Part shown: positions 46,527 through 55,149 of the stretch, piece after piece | How positions within the stretch are numbered: the first letter of the stretch is position 1 | How the letters are laid out: every line of letters starts with the position of its first letter | Source of the DNA: Herbaspirillum sp. RTI4 | Lineage (GTDB): Bacteria > Pseudomonadota > Gammaproteobacteria > Burkholderiales > Burkholderiaceae_D | Reading direction: 5' to 3' | Assembly (NCBI RefSeq): GCF_034313965.1 | Contig: NZ_JAVIWQ010000002.1 | Coordinates: forward strand, 1,178,001 to 1,242,000 | Length of the DNA stretch: 64,000 nt | Notes under the pieces: generated by a model | The model's database searches: none | What the model was told of the DNA's origin: nothing | Seen by the model: only the letters and a program-made list of their open reading frames with translations | Made by a program: the position numbers and the translations under genes

Positions 46527-47543
46527 ATGGCGGAAATTCCTTCTTTTGTGACAGATGCTGACTCCGGCGATAGCAGCGACGCCTTTGCGGTCGGGGCTTA
46601 TCGCAGCGGGGTAGCGGCTCGTCTGGCGGGTTTGTCGGTGGAGACTTTGCGCGTGTGGGAGCGACGCTACAGCGTTTCCGCGCCGCAGCGTTCTGCCCAT
46701 GGACAGCGCCTGTATTCGGGCGAGCAGGTGCGTCGTCTTGGTCTGATCAAGAGACTGGTCGACCAGGGTCACCCTATTGGCGCGCTGGCGGCTTTGTCGT
46801 TCGCTCAGCTGGCGCAGCTGGAGTTGCCCCATGCGGTGGAGGTCAGCGCCCCGGCGTACCCGATGCGGGTAGCTCTGGTGGGGACGGCGCTGGTGCGGCG
46901 CATGGCGACCGGCGGACGCGGCAATCTGGCATTTGATGTGTTGCGTACTTGTGACAATCTGGATGGCGCGGCGCAGGCATTGAACGGGGTTCAGGTCGAT
47001 GTGTTGTTGATCGAACTGTCGGAGCTGGCTGAGTCGGCCTTGTTGCAGATCGGTGAGGCGCGACAGGCTGTCGGGGCGGCCGCGGTAGTGGTGCTGTATC
47101 GCTTTTGCGCCAGTGTAACGATTCGTCAGCTACGTTCCCAGGGGTATCTGGTGGCCCGGGTTCCGCCTGATCTGGAAGAAATTGTTTTATTGTGTGAAAC
47201 CGCGCTGGCGGCGCACCCGTCGGCGGTAGTGGTTGCGCGGGGTGCCGGGGCTGTGCCGGGACCGCGCCGTCTGGATGAGCAGGCATTGACTGAACTGATG
47301 GCGGCAGGTAATAAGGTGGAATGCGAATGTCCGCGTCATCTGTCGGAAATTTTACTCATGCTCGGCAGTTTTGAGCGTTACAGTGCGCAGTGTGGTGCAA
47401 GTAATCCGTACGATGCCTTGTTACATCAGGATATGTTGCTGGCCGCAGGCCAGGCGCGTGAAATACTGGAGTTTGCGATGGAGCGGCTGGCACGTGCCGA
47501 AGGTTTGCCGTTGCCGGTCATGCGGCCTCCGGGCATCGCATGA
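46527..47543 (+). CDS. MerR-family regulator (LitR/CarH-related, B12 site not evident)
   Basis: A 338-residue regulator. The N-terminal MerR helix-turn-helix (about residues 18-85) shows YRSGVAARLAGLSVETLRVW and ERRYSVSAPQRS. The C-terminal half (about 110-235) looks like the Rossmann-type cobalamin-binding fold of LitR/CarH but lacks the Asp-x-His-x-x-Gly motif that coordinates B12. It is followed by folE, a BLUF photosensor gene, a TIGR02450 gene and an NAD/FAD oxidoreductase gene, a set typical of LitR light-response regulons. Light input may come from the BLUF protein instead of B12. Confidence 0.8.
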   Translation: MAEIPSFVTDADSGDSSDAFAVGAYRSGVAARLAGLSVETLRVWERRYSVSAPQRSAHGQRLYSGEQVRRLGLIKRLVDQGHPIGALAALSFAQLAQLELPHAVEVSAPAYPMRVALVGTALVRRMATGGRGNLAFDVLRTCDNLDGAAQALNGVQVDVLLIELSELAESALLQIGEARQAVGAAAVVVLYRFCASVTIRQLRSQGYLVARVPPDLEEIVLLCETALAAHPSAVVVARGAGAVPGPRRLDEQALTELMAAGNKVECECPRHLSEILLMLGSFERYSAQCGASNPYDALLHQDMLLAAGQAREILEFAMERLARAEGLPLPVMRPPGIA

Positions 47544-47667
47544 AACTGCGATATTGATGCTTAATTCGCCGTAGGGAATCTGCCGGTGTCTGCCTGACAG
47601 CAGACTGCGGCGCAAAAGTGAAGCTTGTTGTGTATTTTGTATCTTGTATCTATTTTAAGGAACCCGC

Positions 47668-48375
47668 ATGTCATCTGATTTGACACCTGAATTCAAGGCC
47701 GTGAACGTGCCGGTATCGCAGCGTATTCGCGAACGGCTGGTGGCGGATAAAAAACGTTTCCATGCCAATGACAATATCGCCGATTACATTGAGCCCGGCG
47801 AACTCGATGCCTTGCTGGCGGAAGTGAGCGGCAAGCTGCAGGGCGTTCTGGAAAGCCTGGTCATCGATACCGCCAGCGACCACAATACCCACGACACCGG
47901 TCGCCGTGTAGCCAAGATGTTCATCAACGAAGTGTTTAACGGACGCTATGTTCCGATGCCGCCAGTGACGGAGTTTCCCAACGCCGCGCATCTGAACGAG
48001 CTGATGATCATCGGCCCCATCACAGTGCGCAGCTCCTGTTCCCATCATTTATGCCCGGTGATCGGCAAGGTGTGGATAGGCGTGATGCCAAACGAGCATT
48101 CGAATCTGATCGGCTTGTCGAAATACGCACGCATTGCCAACTGGATCATGAGCCGTCCGCAGATTCAGGAAGAGGCCGTTGTGCAGTTAGCCGACATCCT
48201 TCAGGAAAAAATGCAGCCGGATGGCTTGGCGGTAGTGATGGAAGCCGACCATTTCTGCATGCAGTGGCGAGGTGTCAAGGACATGGGCGCGCAGATGGTC
48301 AACAGCGTGATGCATGGTTCGTTCCAGAAAAATCCGTCGTTGCGGCGCGAGTTTCTCTCATTAATCAAACGTTAA
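47668..48375 (+). CDS. folE: GTP cyclohydrolase I (FolE)
   Basis: A 235-residue enzyme converting GTP to 7,8-dihydroneopterin triphosphate, the first step of folate and pterin synthesis. Zinc ligands are C124 and H127 (SSCSHHLCP) and C197 (DHFCMQW), with the spacing of E. coli FolE. AAGGAAC lies before the ATG. Placement between a LitR-like regulator and BLUF genes suggests a light-induced paralogue making pterin cofactor or photolyase antenna precursors. Confidence 0.93.
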   Translation: MSSDLTPEFKAVNVPVSQRIRERLVADKKRFHANDNIADYIEPGELDALLAEVSGKLQGVLESLVIDTASDHNTHDTGRRVAKMFINEVFNGRYVPMPPVTEFPNAAHLNELMIIGPITVRSSCSHHLCPVIGKVWIGVMPNEHSNLIGLSKYARIANWIMSRPQIQEEAVVQLADILQEKMQPDGLAVVMEADHFCMQWRGVKDMGAQMVNSVMHGSFQKNPSLRREFLSLIKR

Positions 48376-48390
48376 TTGAAAAAGGCCATC

Positions 48391-48816
48391 ATGCTAGTTC
48401 GACTCTTATACGCCAGCCGCGCCGTCGGGACTTCGTTTGCTTCCGATTTGCAGGACATCATGCAGCACTCGCGTTCCAATAATCCGGCGCGTGGCATTAC
48501 CGGCATTCTTTGCCATAGCGATGAGGTGTACATGCAGGTGCTTGAAGGTGGGCGCGATGCGGTCAACACGCTGTACTCCAAGATTTTGCGCGATCCGCGC
48601 CATACCGATGTCGTGCTGCTGCACTACGAGGAAATCAACGAACGCCGCTACGCCGGGTGGACCATGGGTCAGGCCAATCTGGGCAAGATCAATGTCTCGA
48701 CTCTGCTGCGCTATTCCGAATTGCCGGAGCTCAATCCGCACCGTATGTCGGGTAAAAATTCGCTGGCAATGATTGACGATCTGATGGCGGCTGCCGCCAT
48801 CGTGGGGCGCTCCTGA
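48391..48816 (+). CDS. BLUF-domain blue-light sensor
   Basis: A 141-residue stand-alone BLUF protein (flavin photosensor). Photocycle residues are in place: Y7 (RLLYASR), N31 (NNPARGITGIL), Q49 (YMQVLEGG), W90 and M92 (YAGWTMG). The ATG at 48391 is chosen; an in-frame TTG at 48376 overlaps the folE end. No output domain is attached, so it must act on a partner, perhaps the upstream MerR protein. Confidence 0.92.
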   Translation: MLVRLLYASRAVGTSFASDLQDIMQHSRSNNPARGITGILCHSDEVYMQVLEGGRDAVNTLYSKILRDPRHTDVVLLHYEEINERRYAGWTMGQANLGKINVSTLLRYSELPELNPHRMSGKNSLAMIDDLMAAAAIVGRS

Positions 48817-48818
48817 AC

Positions 48819-49058
48819 GTGGCGCCGGTCATTCCGGCGCCGCGGCTCAATCCCGACAAGCTGTTCAAGAGTAAATGGACCGCCGTCACGCCCGCCAATA
48901 AAGAAAAGCATTTCATCGTGACCCGGGTATTTCTGCCGGAACCTCCTGCGACCGCAATCGAACTCATCGAGCTGGAGGCGGTGCATTCCGGGCGCAGTTT
49001 CAGCCTGCACTGGCGCGAACTTACCGACACGCTTCAGTGGCGGCAGGGCTGGCTCTAG
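48819..49058 (+). CDS. TIGR02450-family Trp-rich small protein
   Basis: 79 residues from a GTG two bases after the BLUF stop. It matches the small conserved Trp-rich family: NPDKLFKSKWTAV at the N-terminus, EKHFIVTRVF, then HWRELTDTLQWRQGWL at the C-terminus. The family commonly sits beside photolyase, cryptochrome or LitR genes. Function unknown. Confidence 0.8.
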   Translation: MAPVIPAPRLNPDKLFKSKWTAVTPANKEKHFIVTRVFLPEPPATAIELIELEAVHSGRSFSLHWRELTDTLQWRQGWL

Positions 49059-49132
49059 CAGCCTGTCGATTCACCTGCGCATTCCCCCTTGCGTACTTCC
49101 CCTTGGGAATGGCATCAATCAGGAAAAATGGT

Positions 49133-50140
49133 ATGACTCCAACACTTCATTTCGCCGTGATTGGCGCAGGGCTGGCCGGTTTGTCCTGCGCCGCTGCGCT
49201 GCAAAAAGCAGGCGTTCAGATCAGCGTGTTTGAAAAGAGCCGCGGTCCCTCTGGTCGCATGAGCACACGCCGGAGCGACGATGGGCAGTGCGATCATGGC
49301 GCGCAGTATTTCACCGCGCGCAGTCCCGCATTTAGTGCCGAAGTGGCGCGCTGGAAAGAAGCCGGCGTCGCTGCATTGTGGACGCCGAAATTGCATGCCT
49401 ACGATGGCAAGACGACGACGCCGATGAACTCATCAATAGAGCGATTCGTCGGCGTGCCGGCAATGAATTCAGCGGCCGGCTGGCTGGCGAAGACACTGAC
49501 GGTGTGCGCCGGTATCACGGTGCGGCAATTGCATCCTCATTCGGACGGCTGGCAGATTGAATCCGCCGAAGAGGGTTTGCTCGATACCCATTTTGACGCA
49601 GTCATACTGGCCATACCCGCACCACAGGCGGCGGCATTGCTGCCGCAATCCGCCACTGCGCTGGCGGCGATCGCAACAAGCGCCACCATGCGGCCTTGCT
49701 GGTCGCTGATGTTGCGTTTCGATGAGCCCATCGGTTTGCCGTTTGACGCCGCTTTCGTCAATCAAGGCCCGTTACGCTGGGTTGCCCGTGATACCAGCAA
49801 ACCCGGTCGCAGCGGCAAAGAAACCTGGCTCTTGCATGCCACCGCTGAGTGGAGCGAAGCGCATCTGGAACAAGCTGCTGGCAGCATCGCGGCAGACTTG
49901 CTGGCGGCTTTTTCCCAACTGGGCGGCACCGTGCCGCACACCTGGACCGCGCACCGCTGGCTGTATGCCAGCACCGAGTCGGCAGTAGCGGGAGGTTGCG
50001 CATGGCAGGCCGACGCGGGACTTGGTCTGTGCGGCGACTGGCTCCACGGCGGCAAGGTCGAGGGGGCTTGGCTGAGCGGTCAGGCACTGGCGCGCAAGAT
50101 GGTGGAATCCTTCGGTCTGCCACTGGACGTAGCAAGCTAG
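49133..50140 (+). CDS. NAD(P)/FAD-dependent oxidoreductase (COG3380, renalase-like)
   Basis: A 335-residue flavoprotein with the N-terminal dinucleotide-binding motif (VIGAGLAGLSCAAALQKAG), the second FAD motif (SRGPSGRMSTRR), DHGAQYFTARSP and the C-terminal LGLCGDWLHGGKVEGAWLSG. The ATG at 49133 is chosen; the frame is open upstream to 49037. It ends the folE-BLUF-TIGR02450 set, and the same neighbours occur with photolyase genes in many proteobacteria. Confidence 0.85.
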   Translation: MTPTLHFAVIGAGLAGLSCAAALQKAGVQISVFEKSRGPSGRMSTRRSDDGQCDHGAQYFTARSPAFSAEVARWKEAGVAALWTPKLHAYDGKTTTPMNSSIERFVGVPAMNSAAGWLAKTLTVCAGITVRQLHPHSDGWQIESAEEGLLDTHFDAVILAIPAPQAAALLPQSATALAAIATSATMRPCWSLMLRFDEPIGLPFDAAFVNQGPLRWVARDTSKPGRSGKETWLLHATAEWSEAHLEQAAGSIAADLLAAFSQLGGTVPHTWTAHRWLYASTESAVAGGCAWQADAGLGLCGDWLHGGKVEGAWLSGQALARKMVESFGLPLDVAS

Positions 50141-50286
50141 TTCCCCGGCAAAATGGCTGCGCATGAGATGTTGACGTTGGCTTCTTCTTTTGCTCATTGG
50201 CAACATCAATGTGGGATTGACGTTACCATGGTCTTTTCACGGCAGGCGCAAACGGCCTGTCTTTTCGGCCATAAAGGAATAATCTC

Positions 50287-51354
50287 ATGATCAAATCAAC
50301 AGGATATGCGGCGCAGGCAGCCGATAGCGGATTAGCACCATTTTCTTTTGAGCGCCGCGATCCCGGCGCACACGATGTGCAAATCGAAATCCTGTTTTGC
50401 GGGGTATGCCATTCGGACTTGCATACGGTCCGCGACGAATGGCATAACGCCATTTTTCCGGTCGTGCCAGGACATGAAATTGTCGGTCGCGTCACAGCGG
50501 TCGGCTCGCATGTGAAGAAATTCATGGTCGGCCAGATTGCCGGCGTTGGCTGTATGGTGGATTCTTGTCAGCATTGCGGCAGCTGCGACGAAGGACTCGA
50601 ACAGTATTGCGAAAATGGCTTTACCGGCACCTACAACGATCCGGAAAAGCAGACTGGCGGCCAGACTTACGGCGGCTATTCAAACAATATCGTGGTCAAT
50701 GAAAACTTCGTTTTGCATGTCTCGGAAAAACTCGACCCGGCTGCTGCTTCACCCCTGCTGTGCGCGGGTATCACCACGTTTTCCCCGCTGCGCCACTGGA
50801 AAGTCGGCCCAGGACACAAGGTCGGTATCGTTGGTCTGGGCGGTTTGGGCCACATGGGCGTCAAACTGGCGCATGCCATGGGCGCGCATGTCGTCCTGTT
50901 CACAACCTCGGTCAGCAAAAAAGCCGATGCTTTGCGACTCGGTGCCGACGAAGTCGTCATTTCCAAAGATCCGGAACAAATGGCGGCGCATCTCAACAGC
51001 TTCGATTTCATTCTCAATACCGTGGCCGCTTCACATGAGCTGGACGCGTTTTTGGTCCTGCTCAAGCGCGAAGGCACCATGACGCTGGTGGGCGTGCCTG
51101 AATTCCCGCATCCGTCTCCTTCGGTGGCGAATCTGATTTTCAAGCGCCGTCATCTGGCCGGTTCCCTGATTGGCGGTATTGCGGAAACACAAGAGATGCT
51201 CGACTTTTGCGCCGAGCATGGCATTACTTCCGATATCGAACTGATCGACATTCAAGATATCAATCAGGCCTACGAAAGAATGCTCAAGAGCGACGTCAAA
51301 TACCGCTTCGTGATCGACATGGCATCGCTGACAAAGGAAAAGAAGGCTGCCTAA
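50287..51354 (+). CDS. Zinc-dependent NAD(P) alcohol dehydrogenase (YahK/CAD-like)
   Basis: A 355-residue medium-chain dehydrogenase. Catalytic zinc ligands are C41 (CGVCHSDLH), H63 (PGHE) and a Cys near 159 (LLCAGIT); structural zinc ligands are C94, C97, C100 and C108. The cofactor motif is VGIVGLGGLGHMGV. Overall resemblance is to the cinnamyl-alcohol/aldehyde reductase group. It is a single gene with a strong terminator. Confidence 0.9.
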   Translation: MIKSTGYAAQAADSGLAPFSFERRDPGAHDVQIEILFCGVCHSDLHTVRDEWHNAIFPVVPGHEIVGRVTAVGSHVKKFMVGQIAGVGCMVDSCQHCGSCDEGLEQYCENGFTGTYNDPEKQTGGQTYGGYSNNIVVNENFVLHVSEKLDPAAASPLLCAGITTFSPLRHWKVGPGHKVGIVGLGGLGHMGVKLAHAMGAHVVLFTTSVSKKADALRLGADEVVISKDPEQMAAHLNSFDFILNTVAASHELDAFLVLLKREGTMTLVGVPEFPHPSPSVANLIFKRRHLAGSLIGGIAETQEMLDFCAEHGITSDIELIDIQDINQAYERMLKSDVKYRFVIDMASLTKEKKAA

Positions 51355-51672
51355 GACGGCCTAAGGGCGACAGGCGAGGCGCTGCCCCCGTCGGCCGTAT
51401 CTTTATTCTGATCCCCGCAGTACCCAAGGCTTGCACGACTTTGCGTTGTGCAAGCCTTTTTGCTGCGCGCTCGCTTTTAAAAATTCTTGCTGGAGGGGGT
51501 GAATTATCTTCGATAGGCACCTGCCAGACTCCCATTATTATTTTCCTCGTAGAACTTCACTTTGCGCCTGCAGGCGCGGGCTTTTAGCGTATCCGTCAAA
51601 ACCCGGCGAGCGTGGCGTCGTCGCTGATGTTGCCGATATTGCTGACGAGTACGCTTCATTTCAGGAGGAAAC
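51355..51672. other. Intergenic gap before the 1093-residue protein gene
   Basis: 318 bases holding the terminator below and a GCGCCTGCAGGCGC palindrome at about 51564-51577. No hrp/PIP box was recognised. AGGAGGAAAC is the ribosome site of the next gene. Confidence 0.5.
51426..51461 (+). terminator. Terminator of the alcohol dehydrogenase gene
   Basis: Perfect 11-bp stem AAGGCTTGCAC / GTGCAAGCCTT followed by a T-run. Confidence 0.9.
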
Positions 51673-54600
51673 ATGAGCACCATTTCGGAGAACGGGAATC
51701 CCTTTTCGCCAGCTGTTTTTCAGGCAATCGAGAGCAGTGGAAAAAAAGACAGTCCGGCGGCGAGTCGCCTGACAAATCGGGACGCGGCTTCGGCCTCCGC
51801 CACGAGGGGGACAACAGAACAGCCTTATACCGTAGCGGATGGAAATGCATTTGACGTGCTGGCAGCAGCGATCCGTAGTCCTGCCATGGAAATGCAGTGG
51901 AATGATGACGCCTCCTTCATGGCGTCCAAGCTGGCATCGCTGCAAGCGGGCGGCAAACTGTCGCAGAACGATCTCTACCGGACGATGGCGATGCTGGATC
52001 AATGGGACATCATGAACTCCGGCGACGAGTTGTACGCCCGGCTCGGTTCCCGCCCGGAAAAATCGGTGCAGGCGATGCTCAAAACCGAGGCCCCGCGATT
52101 ACGGCAACTCATCAACAACCGGCAAGATCTGATCAAGGCCACACCGCTCACAGCCATGCCAGCGCTTCCTCCCAAGATTGCCGCTGCCTTGCCGGGAGCC
52201 GAGCTAGCCAAGGCGCGCAAGTATTTCACCAGCGCGGTGTGCGCCCGGTTGTTCGTGAATCAGCATATCGGGGTATTGCAGGAGCGGCTGGCACGCGATT
52301 CGCAGACGGTCATGACGGGTTTTCAGTCGATTCTTTCGGCGCAATTTTTTTCAACATTGCCGTCCCCTGCGTCTTTCCCGCGCAAAGAGTCAGAACCAGG
52401 ACGCGCCGATGGGCGTTTGCAAAAGAGCATGCAAGGTCTGCTGCAATCCACTGCCAGGGAATTCTATGCGCGCTATACGGAGAAGGGAAACAGCGCCGAT
52501 CTGGACGGATGGATTAAAACTGTGGCCGGAAAAATCACCATGCCTGCCGCCGCGTCGCTGGTGAAGACGCCTTTTTCTGTGCAAATAGCCGAGCAACTGG
52601 GCAAAGCGTTTTCGGAAACACCGCTCGATGCGGCCATTTTGCAGACCGCCTTTCCGCATATCTTTAATGATCGCAACAAGCTGATCGCGGCGGCAGAAAC
52701 CGTTCGCACCGGGCAGCAAACGCACCGGGTTTTTGGTGCGCATATCAGTACCGCGGCCGGTGTGGCGGGGATGGTCGATGGTGGGAAACTATTGGCGGGC
52801 GGGGAAGAGCTTCAACCCAAAGATGCCTATACCGCAAGGACGGCCATTTCTAACGGGGTGGTGTATTTGTTTGTCGGACTGGCGCCGCCGGTCGATTACG
52901 CTGGGTTCGGAACGGCGAAGGGATTTACTGAAAATTTCAAGGCCGGACTTTCTCCCGCCCTGCAAGCGGGGTGGATGAACGTCAGCCGATCCGTGTCCAA
53001 TCCCGCCGGAAAAATAGAGAAAGACAGGGCGCTGGCAGAACTCAATACGCTGGTGGTAAAAGAAACCGGTTCTCCTGCGTTCTCATTGAAATTGCAAGGC
53101 CGGCGGCTGGTATTCGCCGACGCAACGAGTGCATTGGCGGCGCTGAAAAAAACCGGGCAGAACGTCGGCGGCGGAATGGCGCAGGTCGCCGCCGCTTTAT
53201 ACGGGACGATTCAGGCGGGCGGTTTGCCGGAGACGACGGTAGAGGAAAAAAACTTCAAGGCCAGTGAAATTGCCAAGCAGAGTATCGGCGCAATCGGCAG
53301 CAGCAGCCATTTGCTGGCAGCGGGCATCGATACCTTGACGCAGGGTCCCAGGATCGCCCCAAAGGTATTGGGGGCCATAGGCGGTATTGCCACTCTGGGA
53401 GGCGGCATCGTGGATATCGGCGCCAATATTGAAAAGCATCTGCATGCGACTTCTTCCGAAGAGCGGCAGGAATATGGCGCGCAGATTGGCACCTCAAGCG
53501 CCAATTTTGTGGCGAATGCAGCGGTCGTCGGCGGGACGGTGCTGTTTGCGCCGGTGGCGCTGGCGTCTTTGGTTTTGCCCGATTGGGAGCAGATGCGGCA
53601 AGCCGTTAATCTGGGAAAACTACCCGAGGCGCTGCGCAAGCAGGGGCTGGATCAGCGGGCTTACTGGGTACAAAGGAAGTATGTCAAAGCAGCCATCAAT
53701 GCCGGTACTGGGCCAATAGGCAGTTTCGTGACCTCGCTGGTCAACGGCAGTATCGATGACAATGAAAAGAAATTCATGCGCCAAGGCGGCGTGTTTGCCT
53801 ACCTGAACGAAGAGAATGCGATCGACCGCAAAGAGAACGAGAAAATCGCCCAGCATGTACTTGGCCTCTACCCGCATATTCAGAAGGTCAATGTCATTAC
53901 CCTGCGCGACAATGTGTTTGGCATAGGCTCGAAAGACAAGTCCGTTACCAATGCCGCCCCCGTCAATGTTGAACAGAGTTTTCCACAGACCGGTTTCCAT
54001 CCTGATTTAACAACACCGCAAGCCGTCTGGCCGATCATCGTTGGCTCTGGCTCTTTGGCTTCCGCATTTTCAGCGACAAATCCCTCTCCTTTTAAAGGTC
54101 CTCAGTTCGGGCCAGCCGCTTCTTCCGATCCCCGCAGTCCTTTCGATGCGCATGCCGTCTTTATGGAAGGGCCGGCGGCGGGCGTCTTGACCGGTTCTCA
54201 AGCATGGCCGATCTATTCCCCGCGCGCCATGCATTCCAGCGTGCCAATGCGCAACGAAGAGAATCTGATTGAGCCCATGTACAAGGGCGATGGTTCCTAC
54301 TATGCAGCGCGGCCGATTTATCCCCTCGGCGATTTGCCGCCGGCGGGGCAGATGCGGGTGGGGGCCGCGGCAACCCAGTCGACCACGGCCACCATCACCA
54401 CCATGACGCGTGAGGGAGCGATGGCGAGTCCGCTGACCCGCTTTGTGACCGGAGGTCAGCCGGAGATTGATTTCACCGGTGCGAAAGACGATGGCGCTAC
54501 GCTCTACCTGATCCGGCGCAGCCTACTGTCCATTCCGGGCAAGGATCAGGCGCTGACGCCAACAACGTCGGCCATTCGCATCGCCGGGCAGGTGGCGCAG

Positions 54601-54954
54601 GATCACATCCAGGAACTGAGCGTCGATGCACCCAATGAACGTTTGCAGATTTATCGAGGGACGACGTTGCTCGCGTCTGCTGGCCGGTCGGCAGCGTCGC
54701 TGCCATCGGCAAGCAAGCCGGTACCGCCGGCACCGGTGTTTTCTCCGCTCGCCCGCTTTCCTCTGGTGCCGGAACGTCAGGTCGTGGCTGCTCCGGGCTA
54801 TGTCCAGCCGATTCCTTTGATGGTGGGCGCGGTAGCGCACAGCAGTTCTCCCTCCAAGACGGAACCGGAATCGACCGCCGGGACATGGCGGGTAGGCGAT
54901 ACCTTGCTCGGAGGACGTTTTGCGCGCAATCCTGCGTCCAGGTCGAGGGCATGA
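51673..54954 (+). CDS. Large effector-like protein of unknown function
   Basis: 1093 residues. The N-terminal about 60 residues are Ser/Thr/Ala-rich and apparently disordered with no Sec signal, as in type III effectors. A mainly helical region follows to about 520. A Gly/Ala-rich hydrophobic stretch at about 535-645 could span a membrane twice (VLGAIGGIATLGGGIVDIG, VVGGTVLFAPVALASLVLP). The rest is less ordered, with a Pro-rich C-terminus. It starts with a strong AGGAGG site and stands alone. I do not recognise the family, and no secretion apparatus genes are nearby. Confidence 0.6.
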   Translation: MSTISENGNPFSPAVFQAIESSGKKDSPAASRLTNRDAASASATRGTTEQPYTVADGNAFDVLAAAIRSPAMEMQWNDDASFMASKLASLQAGGKLSQNDLYRTMAMLDQWDIMNSGDELYARLGSRPEKSVQAMLKTEAPRLRQLINNRQDLIKATPLTAMPALPPKIAAALPGAELAKARKYFTSAVCARLFVNQHIGVLQERLARDSQTVMTGFQSILSAQFFSTLPSPASFPRKESEPGRADGRLQKSMQGLLQSTAREFYARYTEKGNSADLDGWIKTVAGKITMPAAASLVKTPFSVQIAEQLGKAFSETPLDAAILQTAFPHIFNDRNKLIAAAETVRTGQQTHRVFGAHISTAAGVAGMVDGGKLLAGGEELQPKDAYTARTAISNGVVYLFVGLAPPVDYAGFGTAKGFTENFKAGLSPALQAGWMNVSRSVSNPAGKIEKDRALAELNTLVVKETGSPAFSLKLQGRRLVFADATSALAALKKTGQNVGGGMAQVAAALYGTIQAGGLPETTVEEKNFKASEIAKQSIGAIGSSSHLLAAGIDTLTQGPRIAPKVLGAIGGIATLGGGIVDIGANIEKHLHATSSEERQEYGAQIGTSSANFVANAAVVGGTVLFAPVALASLVLPDWEQMRQAVNLGKLPEALRKQGLDQRAYWVQRKYVKAAINAGTGPIGSFVTSLVNGSIDDNEKKFMRQGGVFAYLNEENAIDRKENEKIAQHVLGLYPHIQKVNVITLRDNVFGIGSKDKSVTNAAPVNVEQSFPQTGFHPDLTTPQAVWPIIVGSGSLASAFSATNPSPFKGPQFGPAASSDPRSPFDAHAVFMEGPAAGVLTGSQAWPIYSPRAMHSSVPMRNEENLIEPMYKGDGSYYAARPIYPLGDLPPAGQMRVGAAATQSTTATITTMTREGAMASPLTRFVTGGQPEIDFTGAKDDGATLYLIRRSLLSIPGKDQALTPTTSAIRIAGQVAQDHIQELSVDAPNERLQIYRGTTLLASAGRSAASLPSASKPVPPAPVFSPLARFPLVPERQVVAAPGYVQPIPLMVGAVAHSSSPSKTEPESTAGTWRVGDTLLGGRFARNPASRSRA

Positions 54955-55079
54955 GGGGGTATTGGCGGGGGTATTGCGCGAATCCTTCAGGCGCAACGGT
55001 CGGCTGGCAAGTTCGCTATACTCATGCCGTTACAACGTCCGACCGCCTGACCACGTAAATCGTCTTTCTTCCTTTGTTT

Positions 55080-55107
55080 AAAAAAACCGGCAGATGCCGG
55101 TTTTTTT
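55080..55107 (+). terminator. Terminator of the 1093-residue protein gene
   Basis: CCGGCA-GA-TGCCGG flanked by seven A and seven T, bidirectional in form. The MFS reading frame is open immediately after it. Confidence 0.9.
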
Positions 55108-55149
55108 ATGGCGACGAAAACGAAGCGCCCCGCCTCTCCCTTGCTGAAA

